Origin: Levilactobacillus parabrevis ATCC 53295
Lineage (GTDB): Bacteria > Bacillota > Bacilli > Lactobacillales > Lactobacillaceae
DNA length: 40,738 nucleotides
Direction: 5' to 3'
Assembly: GCF_001434055.1 (NCBI RefSeq)
Contig: NZ_AZCZ01000025.1
Coordinates: 1-40,738, forward strand
Part shown: in pieces, positions 1-8,646 of the stretch
How positions within the stretch are numbered: the first letter of the stretch is position 1
Layout of the letters: each line of letters starts with the position of its first letter
The notes under the pieces: model-generated
Database searches by the model: none
What the model was told of the DNA's origin: nothing
The model's input: the letters and a program-made list of their open reading frames with translations, nothing else
Made by a program: the position numbers and the translations under genes

Positions 1-409
1 TGACAACTTTTAAAGTATATCATGTCGTCAAATTAGTGTCAACTGATTTTTTCAATATATTTTGAATAAATATTGAATTTTTGAAGCTCAGTTGAATAAA
101 TATTCTCAACAACGATTACTACTATATCAATTATCAGTCAGACCGTCAAGCCTTTTTTAAAATTAATTATGTCGCAATCTTTCGTTGCTGTTACAATGTT
201 TGCCCTGTAATTGACAACAGAAAATAGTTTACCAATATCTGGGACTATGGTCAAGTGAAAAATGAATATTTACTGAAATTTGTTGCCGCCGCTGGTGAGA
301 ATCCCGTCAAGTCGGCGTTTGCGGCATGCAAAAATACCCACTTTCTTCCATTGCTTCCACAACGACGACTCAACTGGTCTAGGTACATGACGACAAAGAG
401 CGACCAGAC
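1..409. other. Gene-free AT-rich window edge
   Basis: No credible coding region is visible. Positions 1-290 are clearly more AT-rich than the rest of the window. They hold a 13-bp direct repeat (TTGAATAAATATT at 62-74 and 92-104, 30 bp apart) and an 8-bp inverted repeat (TTCAATAT / ATATTGAA at about 51-77). From 291 onward the composition returns to normal. The stretch may be the upstream control region of a gene lying left of the window, but that gene is not visible. Confidence 0.4.
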
Positions 410-442
410 AAAAAGCCGCCACCGCGATTATGCGGTAACGGC
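410..442 (-). terminator. Intrinsic terminator after ltaS
   Basis: On the minus strand an 11-bp stem (GCCGTTACCGC / GCGGTGGCGGC, two G-U pairs) with loop ATAATC is followed at once by TTTTT. It lies 11 bases past the ltaS stop codon. Confidence 0.75.
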
Positions 443-452
443 CTCAACTCAT

Positions 453-2516
453 TTACTTCAATTCTGGCGCATCAGTCTTATAGTCAGAAACAGTACTCTT
501 CCCATTGTTCTGGGCAACAACACTCGTCTTCTCCTGCTTCTCCGCATCCGCCAAACGTTCCATCGCTGGCTTCAACTTGTAGGTAAATGAAGACTTATCG
601 ACCTTCTTAAAGTTCTTCGGTGTATAGAACCGCAGCAAGTCACCATAGATCACACGATCAGATAGGGACAGCTCGGTCGTCACGTGGTTCTGAAGCTTAG
701 CCACAGCCTTCTTCTGTGCCGCCGTGAGCTGGAGCTCCTTCCCTGTCTTCGTATCGTAGACCGTTCCCCCGACTTTCATATACTTCGGTGAGACAAAGTT
801 GCCATCACGGAAAGCAACCGTTTGATTACGGTTCTTGGCAAGCAGGTCCTGACCAAACTGGATGGTATCCGTATTTTTAACCCCTAACAGGTCCAATAAG
901 GTTGGCAAGGCATCGATTTCACCACCATAGGTATGGTTAATCCCACCCTTCAGTCCATCTGCATGGATCATGAAAGGCACCTTTTGGAACTGGGTCAGAT
1001 CATAACTCGTGATCTTATCCTTACCCAATAACTGGGCAATGGCTGGTCGGTGATTGTTCGAAATACCATAGTGATCCCCATAAGCGACGACCACACTATT
1101 CTTATCCAGCCCCGTCTTCTTCAGATAAGTCATGAACTCGGCAAACGACTGATCAAGATAGTGCGCTGTTTGCACGTATGGGTCCACAGTCTTATCCCCG
1201 GTCTTCGTTGCTGGGAAATCAGTATTCTTCTTATCTAATTCGTATGGATAATGGTTAGTCAACGTAATCAGCTTAGCGTAGAACGGCTGTGGGAGCTGCT
1301 CAATATACTTGGCCGACTGCTTAAAGAAGATTTTATCCTTCAGACCATACCCAACACTATACCCCGGCTTCTCCGTATAATAGCTGGAGCTAAAGAAGTA
1401 CTGGTACCCCCAGGACTTATAGGTGTTGTCCCGGTTCCAAAAACTCGGCACATCCCCATGGAAAGCTGCCGTTGTATACCCATCCTCCTGGCTCAAGATA
1501 GCTGGTGCCGCTTGGAAGGTGTTCTGTGTACCGTAAGTCGTCATCGCCGACCCCTGAGGTAACCCGAACAGAGAGTTTTCCAGCATCATTTCTGCATCAG
1601 AGGTCTTCCCCTGAGCTACTTGATGATAGAAGTTATCGAACGACAACGTATTATTGTTATGGTAGAACTTATTCAACGTCGGCGTGACTTCCTTCCCATC
1701 AACCTTATAGTCGATCAGGAACTGCTGGAAGCTCTCCAAGTGAATAATGAAGACGTTTTTGCCCTTTTCCTTGCCGTAGTACGACACGTTAGGGCTGACC
1801 CGATTCTGTTTCAGATATTTCAAGACACTCTTCATATCAGAAGCGTTGGCACTCGCCCGGGTCGCACTTTCCTTCTGGGTCTGGTACGCGTTGAAGGCGG
1901 CGTATTCATTCAGTCCCAGGTACTTCACGATATAATTGTTATCAAACGTCCGCGTTAACAAGCCAGAACGATCCGCACTGGCCATTCCGAACTCCGCAAA
2001 CATCAATGCAAATGACAACACCGTGATTGAGAAGGCGTACCGCCGTTTAAACGGTCGCGCATCGATTCTGATCACGTGCGTCACCAGTAAGACAATCAAA
2101 ATAATAATGTCAATGTAAACAAAGAAATCATAGAGATGGGTGATCTGCGCCAGACTCTTGCCCAGGTTATTACCAACAGAACTCGATCCCTTCATGATCC
2201 CAAAGGACAAGAAGTCAGAGAATTCCCGATAATAGACCACGTTGGCAAAGATCCACGTGGATTCCAACACATCAATGATCAACATCAACCAATAAGCTAA
2301 TCGCCCCCGGAAATACAGGGCGATCCCGAACACCAACAGAGCGGCCGGTAGTGGGTTAATGAACAGTAAAAACTGTTGAACATTCCCCTTGGCACCCAAG
2401 GTAAACTCGGTCTGATAGGCAATGTAAGTTTTTACCCAAAATAAAACGACGATCAACAGGAAAAATCCCATTCGGGTGTTTAACCAGTTCGTCTTCCGCT
2501 TAAAAAAGTTCGCCAT
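453..2516 (-). CDS. ltaS: Lipoteichoic acid synthase (LtaS-type sulfatase-fold)
   Basis: Polymerises the poly(glycerol phosphate) chain of lipoteichoic acid at the outer membrane face, using phosphatidylglycerol as donor. The 687-residue protein has about five N-terminal membrane segments (within residues 15-175), a linker, then an extracellular alkaline-phosphatase/sulfatase domain. Visible family motifs are HLESFQ (metal-binding E261), QGKTSDAE (nucleophile T305) and the late YGDHYG metal site. The start is the ATG at 2516 (MANFFKRK): GTGGAGG lies 8 bases upstream, whereas the ATG 21 codons further up has no ribosome site. A promoter sits at 2552-2579. The neighbouring genes make the glycolipid anchor, which supports the LTA role over other LtaS-family roles such as an LTA primase. 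The family assignment is firm; the exact paralogue is inference. Confidence 0.93.
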   Translation of the reverse strand: MANFFKRKTNWLNTRMGFFLLIVVLFWVKTYIAYQTEFTLGAKGNVQQFLLFINPLPAALLVFGIALYFRGRLAYWLMLIIDVLESTWIFANVVYYREFSDFLSFGIMKGSSSVGNNLGKSLAQITHLYDFFVYIDIIILIVLLVTHVIRIDARPFKRRYAFSITVLSFALMFAEFGMASADRSGLLTRTFDNNYIVKYLGLNEYAAFNAYQTQKESATRASANASDMKSVLKYLKQNRVSPNVSYYGKEKGKNVFIIHLESFQQFLIDYKVDGKEVTPTLNKFYHNNNTLSFDNFYHQVAQGKTSDAEMMLENSLFGLPQGSAMTTYGTQNTFQAAPAILSQEDGYTTAAFHGDVPSFWNRDNTYKSWGYQYFFSSSYYTEKPGYSVGYGLKDKIFFKQSAKYIEQLPQPFYAKLITLTNHYPYELDKKNTDFPATKTGDKTVDPYVQTAHYLDQSFAEFMTYLKKTGLDKNSVVVAYGDHYGISNNHRPAIAQLLGKDKITSYDLTQFQKVPFMIHADGLKGGINHTYGGEIDALPTLLDLLGVKNTDTIQFGQDLLAKNRNQTVAFRDGNFVSPKYMKVGGTVYDTKTGKELQLTAAQKKAVAKLQNHVTTELSLSDRVIYGDLLRFYTPKNFKKVDKSSFTYKLKPAMERLADAEKQEKTSVVAQNNGKSTVSDYKTDAPELK

Positions 2517-2551
2517 TACGACTGCCTCCACATAAGAATTAACATCTCTCA

Positions 2552-2579
2552 AGTATAGCGGATATTGCGAGGTAATCAA
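2552..2579 (-). promoter_or_regulatory. Promoter of ltaS
   Basis: Minus strand: -35 TTGATT (2574-2579), 16-bp spacer, -10 TATACT (2552-2557). It lies between the ykuJ terminator and the ltaS start, so ltaS can be transcribed independently of the laf genes. Confidence 0.65.
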
Positions 2580-2623
2580 TCCGATTCCAGAACCTTTGGA
2601 AAAAATTCAATCTTTCCCCGATT

Positions 2624-2659
2624 ATAAAAAAACAAAACTATGGCCGCCCATAGTTTTGT
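2624..2659 (-). terminator. Intrinsic terminator after ykuJ-like gene
   Basis: Minus strand: ACAAAACTATGG, 4-nt loop, CCATAGTTTTGT, then a T run. The 12-bp stem is perfect and its first base overlaps the stop codon of the ykuJ-like gene. Confidence 0.85.
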
Positions 2660-2895
2660 TAGTTATCCGTTAATAAATCAAACAGCTCAATAGCAACTAA
2701 ATCGATGTTATCAAACTCAAAAGTTGTTTCCGGATTGTGTTCAGTTAAAGTGTACGTGTGCGTTGCCTGGTTAAATACGACCGTGGCTTGCTCAACGCCT
2801 TCTTTTTCAAAACGACGGGGTTGTGGCTCGTCGGTGGCATCTTCTTGCATCGCCTTTAAGCGATTAATAATGCCAATCAATTGAGATTCTTCCAT
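2659..2895 (-). CDS. ykuJ: YkuJ-like DUF1797 protein
   Basis: A 78-residue small acidic cytosolic protein. It resembles Bacillus YkuJ (DUF1797) along its length: the N-terminal SQLIGIINRLKAMQE helix, a central strand region, and the C-terminal FDNIDLVAIELFDLL segment, which is the family hallmark. Function is unknown in the family. The ATG at 2895 follows AAGGGGATC, a good ribosome site. It sits between the flippase-like gene and ltaS, with a strong terminator immediately after it, so it ends the upstream transcription unit. The position inside a lipoteichoic acid locus is suggestive only. Confidence 0.8.
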   Translation of the reverse strand: MEESQLIGIINRLKAMQEDATDEPQPRRFEKEGVEQATVVFNQATHTYTLTEHNPETTFEFDNIDLVAIELFDLLTDN

Positions 2896-2981
2896 GGTTG
2901 ATCCCCTTTCTAGCTTTCCATAATGATTTTACCAAACTTACGGCCTGATGACACGCCCTAATGCAGAAAAACTCATGGAAA

Positions 2982-4007
2982 TCATAAATCCGGCTCTTCA
3001 ACGACCTTATCTGGCCGAATAACCATCGCCACCAGACCGGCCAGCATGCCAAAGTAGTAGGTCAACAAGCGCCATAAAATCATCGCTAAGACCAACTTAC
3101 TATTTGAAGTAATATAACTCCTAAAGATCATTTCAAAGCTATACTCGGCCCCACCAGAGCCCCCTGGAATTGGAAACAGGGAAATGACCATCACAATGAG
3201 AACGTGGAAGCTGGTCACCATGACAATGTTGGCTGAGGTGTATCCCAGCGCGAGCATAATAAAGTAGGGAATCAGGTAGTAAACTGCCAGCTGAAAGAAG
3301 GTGATCACAAAGACCCGCAACATCAGCTTGCCCTTCCCACTGATTCGGACACTCTCTGCATAGAAAGAATCAATCTTACTATTCAGGTTGTCTTCGATCC
3401 GGTGGAAACGTTCCGCCTTCATGAACCAATGGAACGGGTACATTAAGACGCCGACCATCTTCTTGGTAAACGAATACCAGAACATAATCATCAGGAGGCC
3501 CACGATAACCGCCAAGTGAATGGTGAATCCAAAGACAACTAGCCACGCCAACGCGTGAAGCTTGTCCTGAATCTCCCGAAACCCAATGATCAAAGCAATG
3601 ATAAAGTTAATGACGATCATCGATTGGTAGACCACAAACTTCATTAAGAGAACCGAACTGGCCTTACCCGCATCGATCCCAGTCTGCATCAACGCAAAAA
3701 GTTGTGCGGGTTGCCCACCGGATGAAAACGGCGTAATACCGTTAAATAGCTGTTCCACTAAGGGAATCCGAACAGCATCCTTAAACGTGAAGCCTTCGAT
3801 CCGATCGGAAATAAAAACCTTCACGATCCATGACTCTAGCCCCAAATACAGGAGCATACAAAGAATGGCGACCCCAAACCACCAAAAATTGATGTGAACA
3901 AAATCGTTAACTAATACTGAAAACTTAATGTCACGGAGTGAATACGCAAAAATGGCAATCCCCAAGAGTAACATTAACACTAATACCCATTTATTTCGTC
4001 GTGACAT
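2982..4007 (-). CDS. YbhN/MprF-N flippase-domain membrane protein
   Basis: A 341-residue polytopic membrane protein with about eight hydrophobic segments (first at residues 7-23). It belongs to the lysylphosphatidylglycerol synthase transmembrane-region family (the N-terminal half of MprF, also YbhN and AglD). The family signature region reads PFSSGGQPAQLFAL near residue 95, and a PIPGGSGGAEYSF loop lies near residue 280. It lacks the C-terminal aminoacyl-transferase domain of MprF. Members flip or help process lipid-linked substrates. The start is 5 bases after the lafB stop, so it is co-translated with the glycolipid synthases. A role in moving the glycolipid anchor across the membrane is an inference from position. 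Confidence 0.85.
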   Translation of the reverse strand: MSRRNKWVLVLMLLLGIAIFAYSLRDIKFSVLVNDFVHINFWWFGVAILCMLLYLGLESWIVKVFISDRIEGFTFKDAVRIPLVEQLFNGITPFSSGGQPAQLFALMQTGIDAGKASSVLLMKFVVYQSMIVINFIIALIIGFREIQDKLHALAWLVVFGFTIHLAVIVGLLMIMFWYSFTKKMVGVLMYPFHWFMKAERFHRIEDNLNSKIDSFYAESVRISGKGKLMLRVFVITFFQLAVYYLIPYFIMLALGYTSANIVMVTSFHVLIVMVISLFPIPGGSGGAEYSFEMIFRSYITSNSKLVLAMILWRLLTYYFGMLAGLVAMVIRPDKVVEEPDL

Positions 4008-4012
4008 GCAGT

Positions 4013-5035
4013 TTACCCCTCTTTTGCTTGCTGCGTATAGAACTTCCGCCAGATTTCGGTGAGGTATTCCTCAGAGTAACGGTCCGCAGCAGCGAGACTC
4101 TGCTGATGCCAATGTGCCAGTGCTGCTGGATCGTGTGGCAGGCGCTGAAGTTGCGCATTCATTTCATCGTAATCTTTGGCCGGCTGGTAATCCCCAGCAA
4201 TAATCGCCTGGTACAGATCTAGATCCCGTAAGAGGACCGGTGTTCCCGTACTAAAGGCCTCCAGAACCGACATTGGAAAGAGTTCATTGAAGGATGGCAA
4301 TAAAAAGAGATCGGCTAGATTATAATAGTCCACCAATTTATTCCGGTCGACAATGCCTGGAAAGCTCAGGTTAGCCGGCGGATTGTCGACAACCTTCTTC
4401 AGCTCGGCATAGCCGTCCGTCATCCGACCGAAGGAGAAGCCCCCGGCCCAGATGAACTGAACCTCCGGATTGTTCCGAGCAAGCTTAATAAAGTCAAAAA
4501 GGCCCTTACGCTCCTGAATCTGACCGATACCCAGTACCGTGAAACGCTTCGAATCATAACCGTAATGCGCCCGCAAAGCGACTTTCCGCTCCGCATCGAC
4601 CGGATAAAATTCCTTACGACTCACAAAGTTGGGAATATACGTCACTCGCTCAGCAGGAATCCCGTACGCTACCAACTTAGGAATAAAGGTCGGGTTGACC
4701 ACAACAATGTGATCCATCCGGCGGTAAAAGGCAATCACGTATTTATAAAAGATTGACCGGAACGGTTGTGGAATCTTCAGACTCCCCTCCAACGTTTCCG
4801 GCAGAAAATGAACATAACCAATCTTTCGACCACGTCCTGGTAGGAATGTTGACAGGTAGTAGGTCGGATTAATCGTGTGGTAATGGGTCACGTCGGCCCG
4901 ACCATACTTGTTGACTGTCACGTCGAATTCATCCTTGAGCCGTGTTGCCAATAGATTCATTAGTTCATTGTAAGCACTCCCCACGCCCTGTCCCTTGACG
5001 GAATCGGCCTTGGAGAACATGTTAATTTTTAGCAT
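4013..5035 (-). CDS. lafB: GT4 glycosyltransferase, second step of LTA glycolipid anchor
   Basis: A 340-residue GT-B fold, family 4 glycosyltransferase. The N-terminal acceptor half contains THYHTINPTYY, and the C-terminal donor half has GIGQIQERKG near residue 170 and the ExxG-type segment FPMSVLEAFSTGTPVL near residue 275. By position after lafA it should add the second sugar (galactose in studied lactobacilli) to monoglucosyl-diacylglycerol on the inner membrane face. The ATG at 5035 follows GAGGAG at 7 bases. It is 12 bases from lafA and 5 from the next gene, so this is one operon. The sugar donor cannot be read from the sequence. Confidence 0.85.
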   Translation of the reverse strand: MLKINMFSKADSVKGQGVGSAYNELMNLLATRLKDEFDVTVNKYGRADVTHYHTINPTYYLSTFLPGRGRKIGYVHFLPETLEGSLKIPQPFRSIFYKYVIAFYRRMDHIVVVNPTFIPKLVAYGIPAERVTYIPNFVSRKEFYPVDAERKVALRAHYGYDSKRFTVLGIGQIQERKGLFDFIKLARNNPEVQFIWAGGFSFGRMTDGYAELKKVVDNPPANLSFPGIVDRNKLVDYYNLADLFLLPSFNELFPMSVLEAFSTGTPVLLRDLDLYQAIIAGDYQPAKDYDEMNAQLQRLPHDPAALAHWHQQSLAAADRYSEEYLTEIWRKFYTQQAKEG

Positions 5036-5047
5036 TCAATTGCTCCT

Positions 5048-6226
5048 CTAATCACTAAAGTCCGGGGTATCTTCGTGCGTCGCTTCGTAGCTTGCCTGGG
5101 CATCCTGATAGAACTCAATGACCCGTTGGCCAAAGGTATCAGCAGAGATCTCCGCTAACTTACGCGCCAGCAGCTCTGGGTCCTGTTCTTCATTCCCATG
5201 CTTCAGGTAGTCCACCACATTGGTCACCATTTCATCCTCGGTCTTGAAGGTCACCCCAAGTGTCCGCTTCGACAGCAACTCATCGGTATACGGACTCGTC
5301 ATGACCACAATCTTCGTTCCCGCCGCCATGGCTTCGATGTAGGTCAACCCCTGCGACTCCGAATCGGACGAAGACAAGAAGACGTTTGCCATGTGATAGT
5401 AACGAAAAACATCGTTATTATTCACCTGACCAGTAAATGAAATATGGTCGGTCAGACCGGCATCCTTCACCTGCTGTTCGAGGTCTTCTTTGGCTGGACC
5501 ATCTCCAACGATTAGGAGTTGGGCATTGGGAACTTCTGCCAGAATTCGTGGCATAGCCGCAATGCTCTCCTTAATATTCTTTTCGTAGGCCAGACGACTC
5601 AACGATAGAATCACTGGTGTATCTGGTTGATAGCCTAACTCACACCGTAGATCGGCCGTATCTGGCTGTTCATACTGATGTAGATTGACCCCCGTTGGGA
5701 TAATCCGAATCGGCGTCTTGACCCCATAATCAGTTAAGGTCGTTAACACCCGGTCACTCGGCGCCACCACCCCAGTTAAGTGGTAACAAAAGGCCAGGGT
5801 CGCTTGCTTGACGTGCACGGGCTTCAAAATCTTCCCGTTAGCGACGTAATGCAAGTAATCCTCGTACATGGTGTGGTAAGTATGTAGACAGGGAATCTCT
5901 AAGTTCCGCGCCACAAACTTCCCGATCCACCCCATCGAGAACTCCGTCTGAGTGTGGACAATATCCAAATTTAATTCCTTCGCAATTTGATAAGCTTGAA
6001 AGAGTCCCCGCACCGCGATCCGGCGATCCGTGAATGAGACGAACGGAATACTCGAAAAACGAAAGACATTCCGCTCATAAACGTTGCGCTCGACGTTTGG
6101 ATCGGTCGTGGTAAAAATATAGACCTGATGCCCCTGCTTTTCCAGTTGATCTCGCAGCGTCTTAATTGATGTTGCGACCCCACTTACTTGAGGGAAATAG
6201 GTATCTGTAAATAAGCCAATGTTCAT
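5048..6226 (-). CDS. lafA: Alpha-monoglucosyldiacylglycerol synthase (GT4)
   Basis: Transfers glucose from UDP-glucose to diacylglycerol, the first step of the lipoteichoic acid glycolipid anchor. The 392-residue protein starts MNIGLFTDTYFPQVSG, typical of the alMGS/LafA/BgsB group. It has HTYHTMYEDYLHY near residue 107, SRLAYEKN near residue 210 and the nucleotide-sugar binding stretch SESQGLTYIEAMAAGT near residue 290. The start chosen is the ATG at 6226, with AAGGGGG upstream. Longer in-frame versions lack a ribosome site and would begin with unrelated residues. It is the first gene of the lafA-lafB-flippase operon, from the promoter at 6294-6322. Confidence 0.9.
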   Translation of the reverse strand: MNIGLFTDTYFPQVSGVATSIKTLRDQLEKQGHQVYIFTTTDPNVERNVYERNVFRFSSIPFVSFTDRRIAVRGLFQAYQIAKELNLDIVHTQTEFSMGWIGKFVARNLEIPCLHTYHTMYEDYLHYVANGKILKPVHVKQATLAFCYHLTGVVAPSDRVLTTLTDYGVKTPIRIIPTGVNLHQYEQPDTADLRCELGYQPDTPVILSLSRLAYEKNIKESIAAMPRILAEVPNAQLLIVGDGPAKEDLEQQVKDAGLTDHISFTGQVNNNDVFRYYHMANVFLSSSDSESQGLTYIEAMAAGTKIVVMTSPYTDELLSKRTLGVTFKTEDEMVTNVVDYLKHGNEEQDPELLARKLAEISADTFGQRVIEFYQDAQASYEATHEDTPDFSD

Positions 6227-6293
6227 CGCCAATCCCCCTTGCGTCTGTGTTTGGCTAAAAATATTTAGAGTTTCGCTTTGTACAATTATCACA

Positions 6294-6322
6294 ATTATAT
6301 GGGTTTGGCTAGGGGATTGCAA
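6294..6322 (-). promoter_or_regulatory. Promoter of lafA operon
   Basis: Minus strand: -35 TTGCAA (6317-6322), 17-bp spacer, perfect -10 TATAAT (6294-6299). It lies about 70 bp before the lafA start and is among the best sigma-A-type matches in the window. Confidence 0.8.
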
Positions 6323-6436
6323 ACCGCAGCGGCCATCGCAAGAAAATCTCATCATTTGGCCATTCTTACGCGCTTACATTTCGCACACCCGTCAAACAAT
6401 TTCGGTAAGCACCCATTAGCCACTCACGTCACTAGC

Positions 6437-6467
6437 AAAAAGGACATCCCCAGCAAAGCGGATGCCC
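6437..6467 (-). terminator. Intrinsic terminator after ptsI
   Basis: Minus strand: GGGCATCC, 10-nt loop, GGATGTCC, then TTTTT. The 8-bp stem has one G-U pair. It starts 15 bases past the ptsI stop. Confidence 0.75.
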
Positions 6468-6482
6468 TCACGCACATTTTAT

Positions 6483-8213
6483 TCATTTCAGAACACCAGG
6501 GACCGCCGCCTGAACCATCGTCACGACCTCCTGGCTGGTACTGGCGGAATTCACCGTCGTCTCTGCCAGCGCCGCCAACTCGTGAGCGTCTAACTGGCTG
6601 ATCAGCTGACGCGTCTTCGTAATCGCACTCGGCGCCATAGAGAACTCATCGAGACCCATCCCCAGCAAGAGCGGTAACGCAATCGGATCTCCCGCCATTT
6701 CACCACACATGGCAACGGGAATGCCCGCCGCGTGTCCTGCCGAAATGACATTATCGATTAAGCGCAGAATTGCCGGATGATAAGGCTGATACAGGTAAGC
6801 CACGTTCTGATTGGTTCGGTCAGCCGCCAGTGTATACCCGATCAAGTCATTGGTACCGATACTCATAAAGTCTACTTCATTAGCAAACCGGTCGGCCAAC
6901 AACGCCGCTGCTGGCACCTCGACCATCATGCCCACGGCAATCTTTCCCATAGGAACCCGCTTCGCCGTCAGCTTAGAGCGTTCATCATCGTAAATGGCCT
7001 TAGCCTGTCGCAATTCATCCAGTGTCGCAATCATTGGAAACATGATACTCAGATGGCCAAACGCCGAGGCCCGAATCAACGCCCGCAATTGGCTTCGAAA
7101 AACCTGCTGGTGTGCAAGGCTTTGTCGGATTGCGCGTGCCCCCATAAAGGGATTGGCCTCGTTCTGTGACGGTCGGTAAGGAAGCTCCTTATCGCCACCA
7201 ACATCCAACGTCCGAATCACGACTGGCCGAGGCGCCATTGTCTCCAAGACCTGACGATAGATGGCGAACTGTTCGTCCTCGGTTGGTAGATGCTGGGCGT
7301 CCAGGTATAAAAATTCCGTCCGGAACAGGCCCACACCTTCTGCACCGCCAGCCGTCACCCGCTTCAAATCCGTCAAAGTCCCCATATTAGCGGCTAGGGT
7401 CACGCCCACGCCATCCTTGGAAACCGTCTCGTGATGCGCCAATTTGTCTAACCGCCGCTGATTTTTCATGCGTTGCGTCATGGTTCGCCGCGCGACCGCA
7501 ATCTCGTCCGCCGTCGGGCCAACCATCACATTGCCCTGGGTTCCATTGACAACGACCAATTCACCATTAGTCAGTGCCTGTGTCGCCGTCTGGGTACCCA
7601 CGACCGCTGGCAAATTCAACGACCGCGCCAGAATTGACGAATGGGACGTGCGGCCACCGGCATCGGTCACGAACCCCAAAACCTGTTGTGAATTGACCGC
7701 GACCGCCTCACTCGCAATCAGGTCGTGTGTGACCACAATCACGGGCTGAGTGACGAGTGCCAGGTCCGGCAAAGTCACGCCTAACAAGTGCGCCGTCAAC
7801 CGCTTCGCCACCGTTTGCCAGTTGGTCAGACGATCCTGCAAGTAAGGATTGTCGACAAGCGCCGTAAGTTCTTCCTCTACCGTCGTTGTGACCAGAGCCA
7901 CCGCAAATTCAGCGTTGACGTGTTTTTCCCGGATATTCTGTTCGACATGTCCCATCAGGTCTTGATCCTTTAACATCGCTAATTGCGCAATAAAAACCTG
8001 GGCACGGTCAGCACCCAGGTTTTTATTTACACGAGTTTTTATCGTCTCAATCTCTGAAACGGTTGCTTCAAGGGCCTGATGGAATCGATTTAATTCGTAA
8101 TCAAGATCAGTGATTGTCTGTTGAGAAACGTGAAGGTCTGGCTCATCCAGTCGGTAGACCCGACCGCAAGCCACCCCGTCACTGGCAGCAATCCCCTTGA
8201 GCATCGCCTTCAT
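6483..8213 (-). CDS. ptsI: PTS Enzyme I (PEP-protein phosphotransferase)
   Basis: Cytosolic first enzyme of the sugar phosphotransferase system; it moves the phosphoryl group of PEP to HPr. The 576-residue length is normal. The phosphohistidine region GGRTSHSSILARS is present (H191). So are EGVGLFRTEFLY, the MVEVPAA motif and the C-terminal DLIGYTLAADR / MCGEMAGD PEP-binding signatures. The ATG at 8213 overlaps the ptsH stop by one base, indicating translational coupling. A perfect 14-bp inverted repeat resembling an intrinsic terminator lies inside the 5' part of the gene (7989-8027). A terminator follows the gene. Confidence 0.97.
   Translation of the reverse strand: MKAMLKGIAASDGVACGRVYRLDEPDLHVSQQTITDLDYELNRFHQALEATVSEIETIKTRVNKNLGADRAQVFIAQLAMLKDQDLMGHVEQNIREKHVNAEFAVALVTTTVEEELTALVDNPYLQDRLTNWQTVAKRLTAHLLGVTLPDLALVTQPVIVVTHDLIASEAVAVNSQQVLGFVTDAGGRTSHSSILARSLNLPAVVGTQTATQALTNGELVVVNGTQGNVMVGPTADEIAVARRTMTQRMKNQRRLDKLAHHETVSKDGVGVTLAANMGTLTDLKRVTAGGAEGVGLFRTEFLYLDAQHLPTEDEQFAIYRQVLETMAPRPVVIRTLDVGGDKELPYRPSQNEANPFMGARAIRQSLAHQQVFRSQLRALIRASAFGHLSIMFPMIATLDELRQAKAIYDDERSKLTAKRVPMGKIAVGMMVEVPAAALLADRFANEVDFMSIGTNDLIGYTLAADRTNQNVAYLYQPYHPAILRLIDNVISAGHAAGIPVAMCGEMAGDPIALPLLLGMGLDEFSMAPSAITKTRQLISQLDAHELAALAETTVNSASTSQEVVTMVQAAVPGVLK
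7989..8027 (-). terminator. Candidate intragenic terminator in ptsI
   Basis: On the transcribed strand AATAAAAACCTGGG and CCCAGGTTTTTATT form a perfect 14-bp inverted repeat with an 11-nt loop. The GC core is followed by TTTTTATT, as in intrinsic terminators. It covers codons about 63-75 of ptsI, about 190-225 nt after the ptsI start. Partial termination here would give an extra ptsH-only mRNA. Confidence 0.5.
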
Positions 8214-8479
8214 TAGTCAGACAAACCCTCTTTAGTCATGGTTTCAGCAATAGCAGTCATTGCATCAGCTTCGTCTTCACCGTCAGTCGTGATGGTGATG
8301 TCAGCGTTTTGGCCAACACCTAAAGACATAACACCCATGATAGACTTCAAGTTAACGGACTTGTCTTGGTATTGTAAGCTAACTTCAGAGCTAAACTTAC
8401 TTGCTGATTGTACCAATAAAGTAGCTGGACGTGCATGGATACCAGTTTCTGCTGTTACATGAAATTCGCGTTTTTCCAT
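8213..8479 (-). CDS. ptsH: HPr phosphocarrier protein
   Basis: An 88-residue phosphocarrier that accepts the phosphoryl group from Enzyme I at H15 (motif GIHARPAT) and passes it to sugar-specific EIIA proteins. S46 in the [10 protein letters not shown] segment is the HPr kinase/phosphorylase site that makes HPr a CcpA co-repressor in low-GC Gram-positives. The ATG at 8479 (MEKREFHV) follows AAAGGAG. A longer frame upstream would add 26 non-family residues and is rejected. It is the first gene of ptsHI, with its promoter at 8586-8614. Confidence 0.97.
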   Translation of the reverse strand: MEKREFHVTAETGIHARPATLLVQSASKFSSEVSLQYQDKSVNLKSIMGVMSLGVGQNADITITTDGEDEADAMTAIAETMTKEGLSD

Positions 8480-8585
8480 AATTGATCGATCTCCTTTAAG
8501 CTTAGGTTGACTACTTACCGACGCGGTTCGCCTTGACCTTGCGCATTGGCCAAACAACCATTCAACGAGTCACGCCTACCTACTA

Positions 8586-8614
8586 AGAATATCAATGTAA
8601 GCCACAAATTACAA
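8586..8614 (-). promoter_or_regulatory. Promoter of ptsHI
   Basis: Minus strand: -35 TTGTAA (8609-8614), 17-bp spacer, -10 TATTCT (8586-8591). A 13-bp near-palindrome resembling a shortened cre site lies just upstream at 8622-8634. Confidence 0.55.
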
Positions 8615-8646
8615 GTTATACATGAACCGCTTTCATCAAAATATCG

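Noticed and set aside
255-590. Plus-strand reading frame overlapping the end of ltaS
   Set aside because: It runs antisense through the ltaS terminator and 3' end, has no ribosome site and no recognisable protein features.
6777-7390. Plus-strand frames opposite ptsI
   Set aside because: Antisense shadows of a strongly conserved enzyme; no initiation signals.
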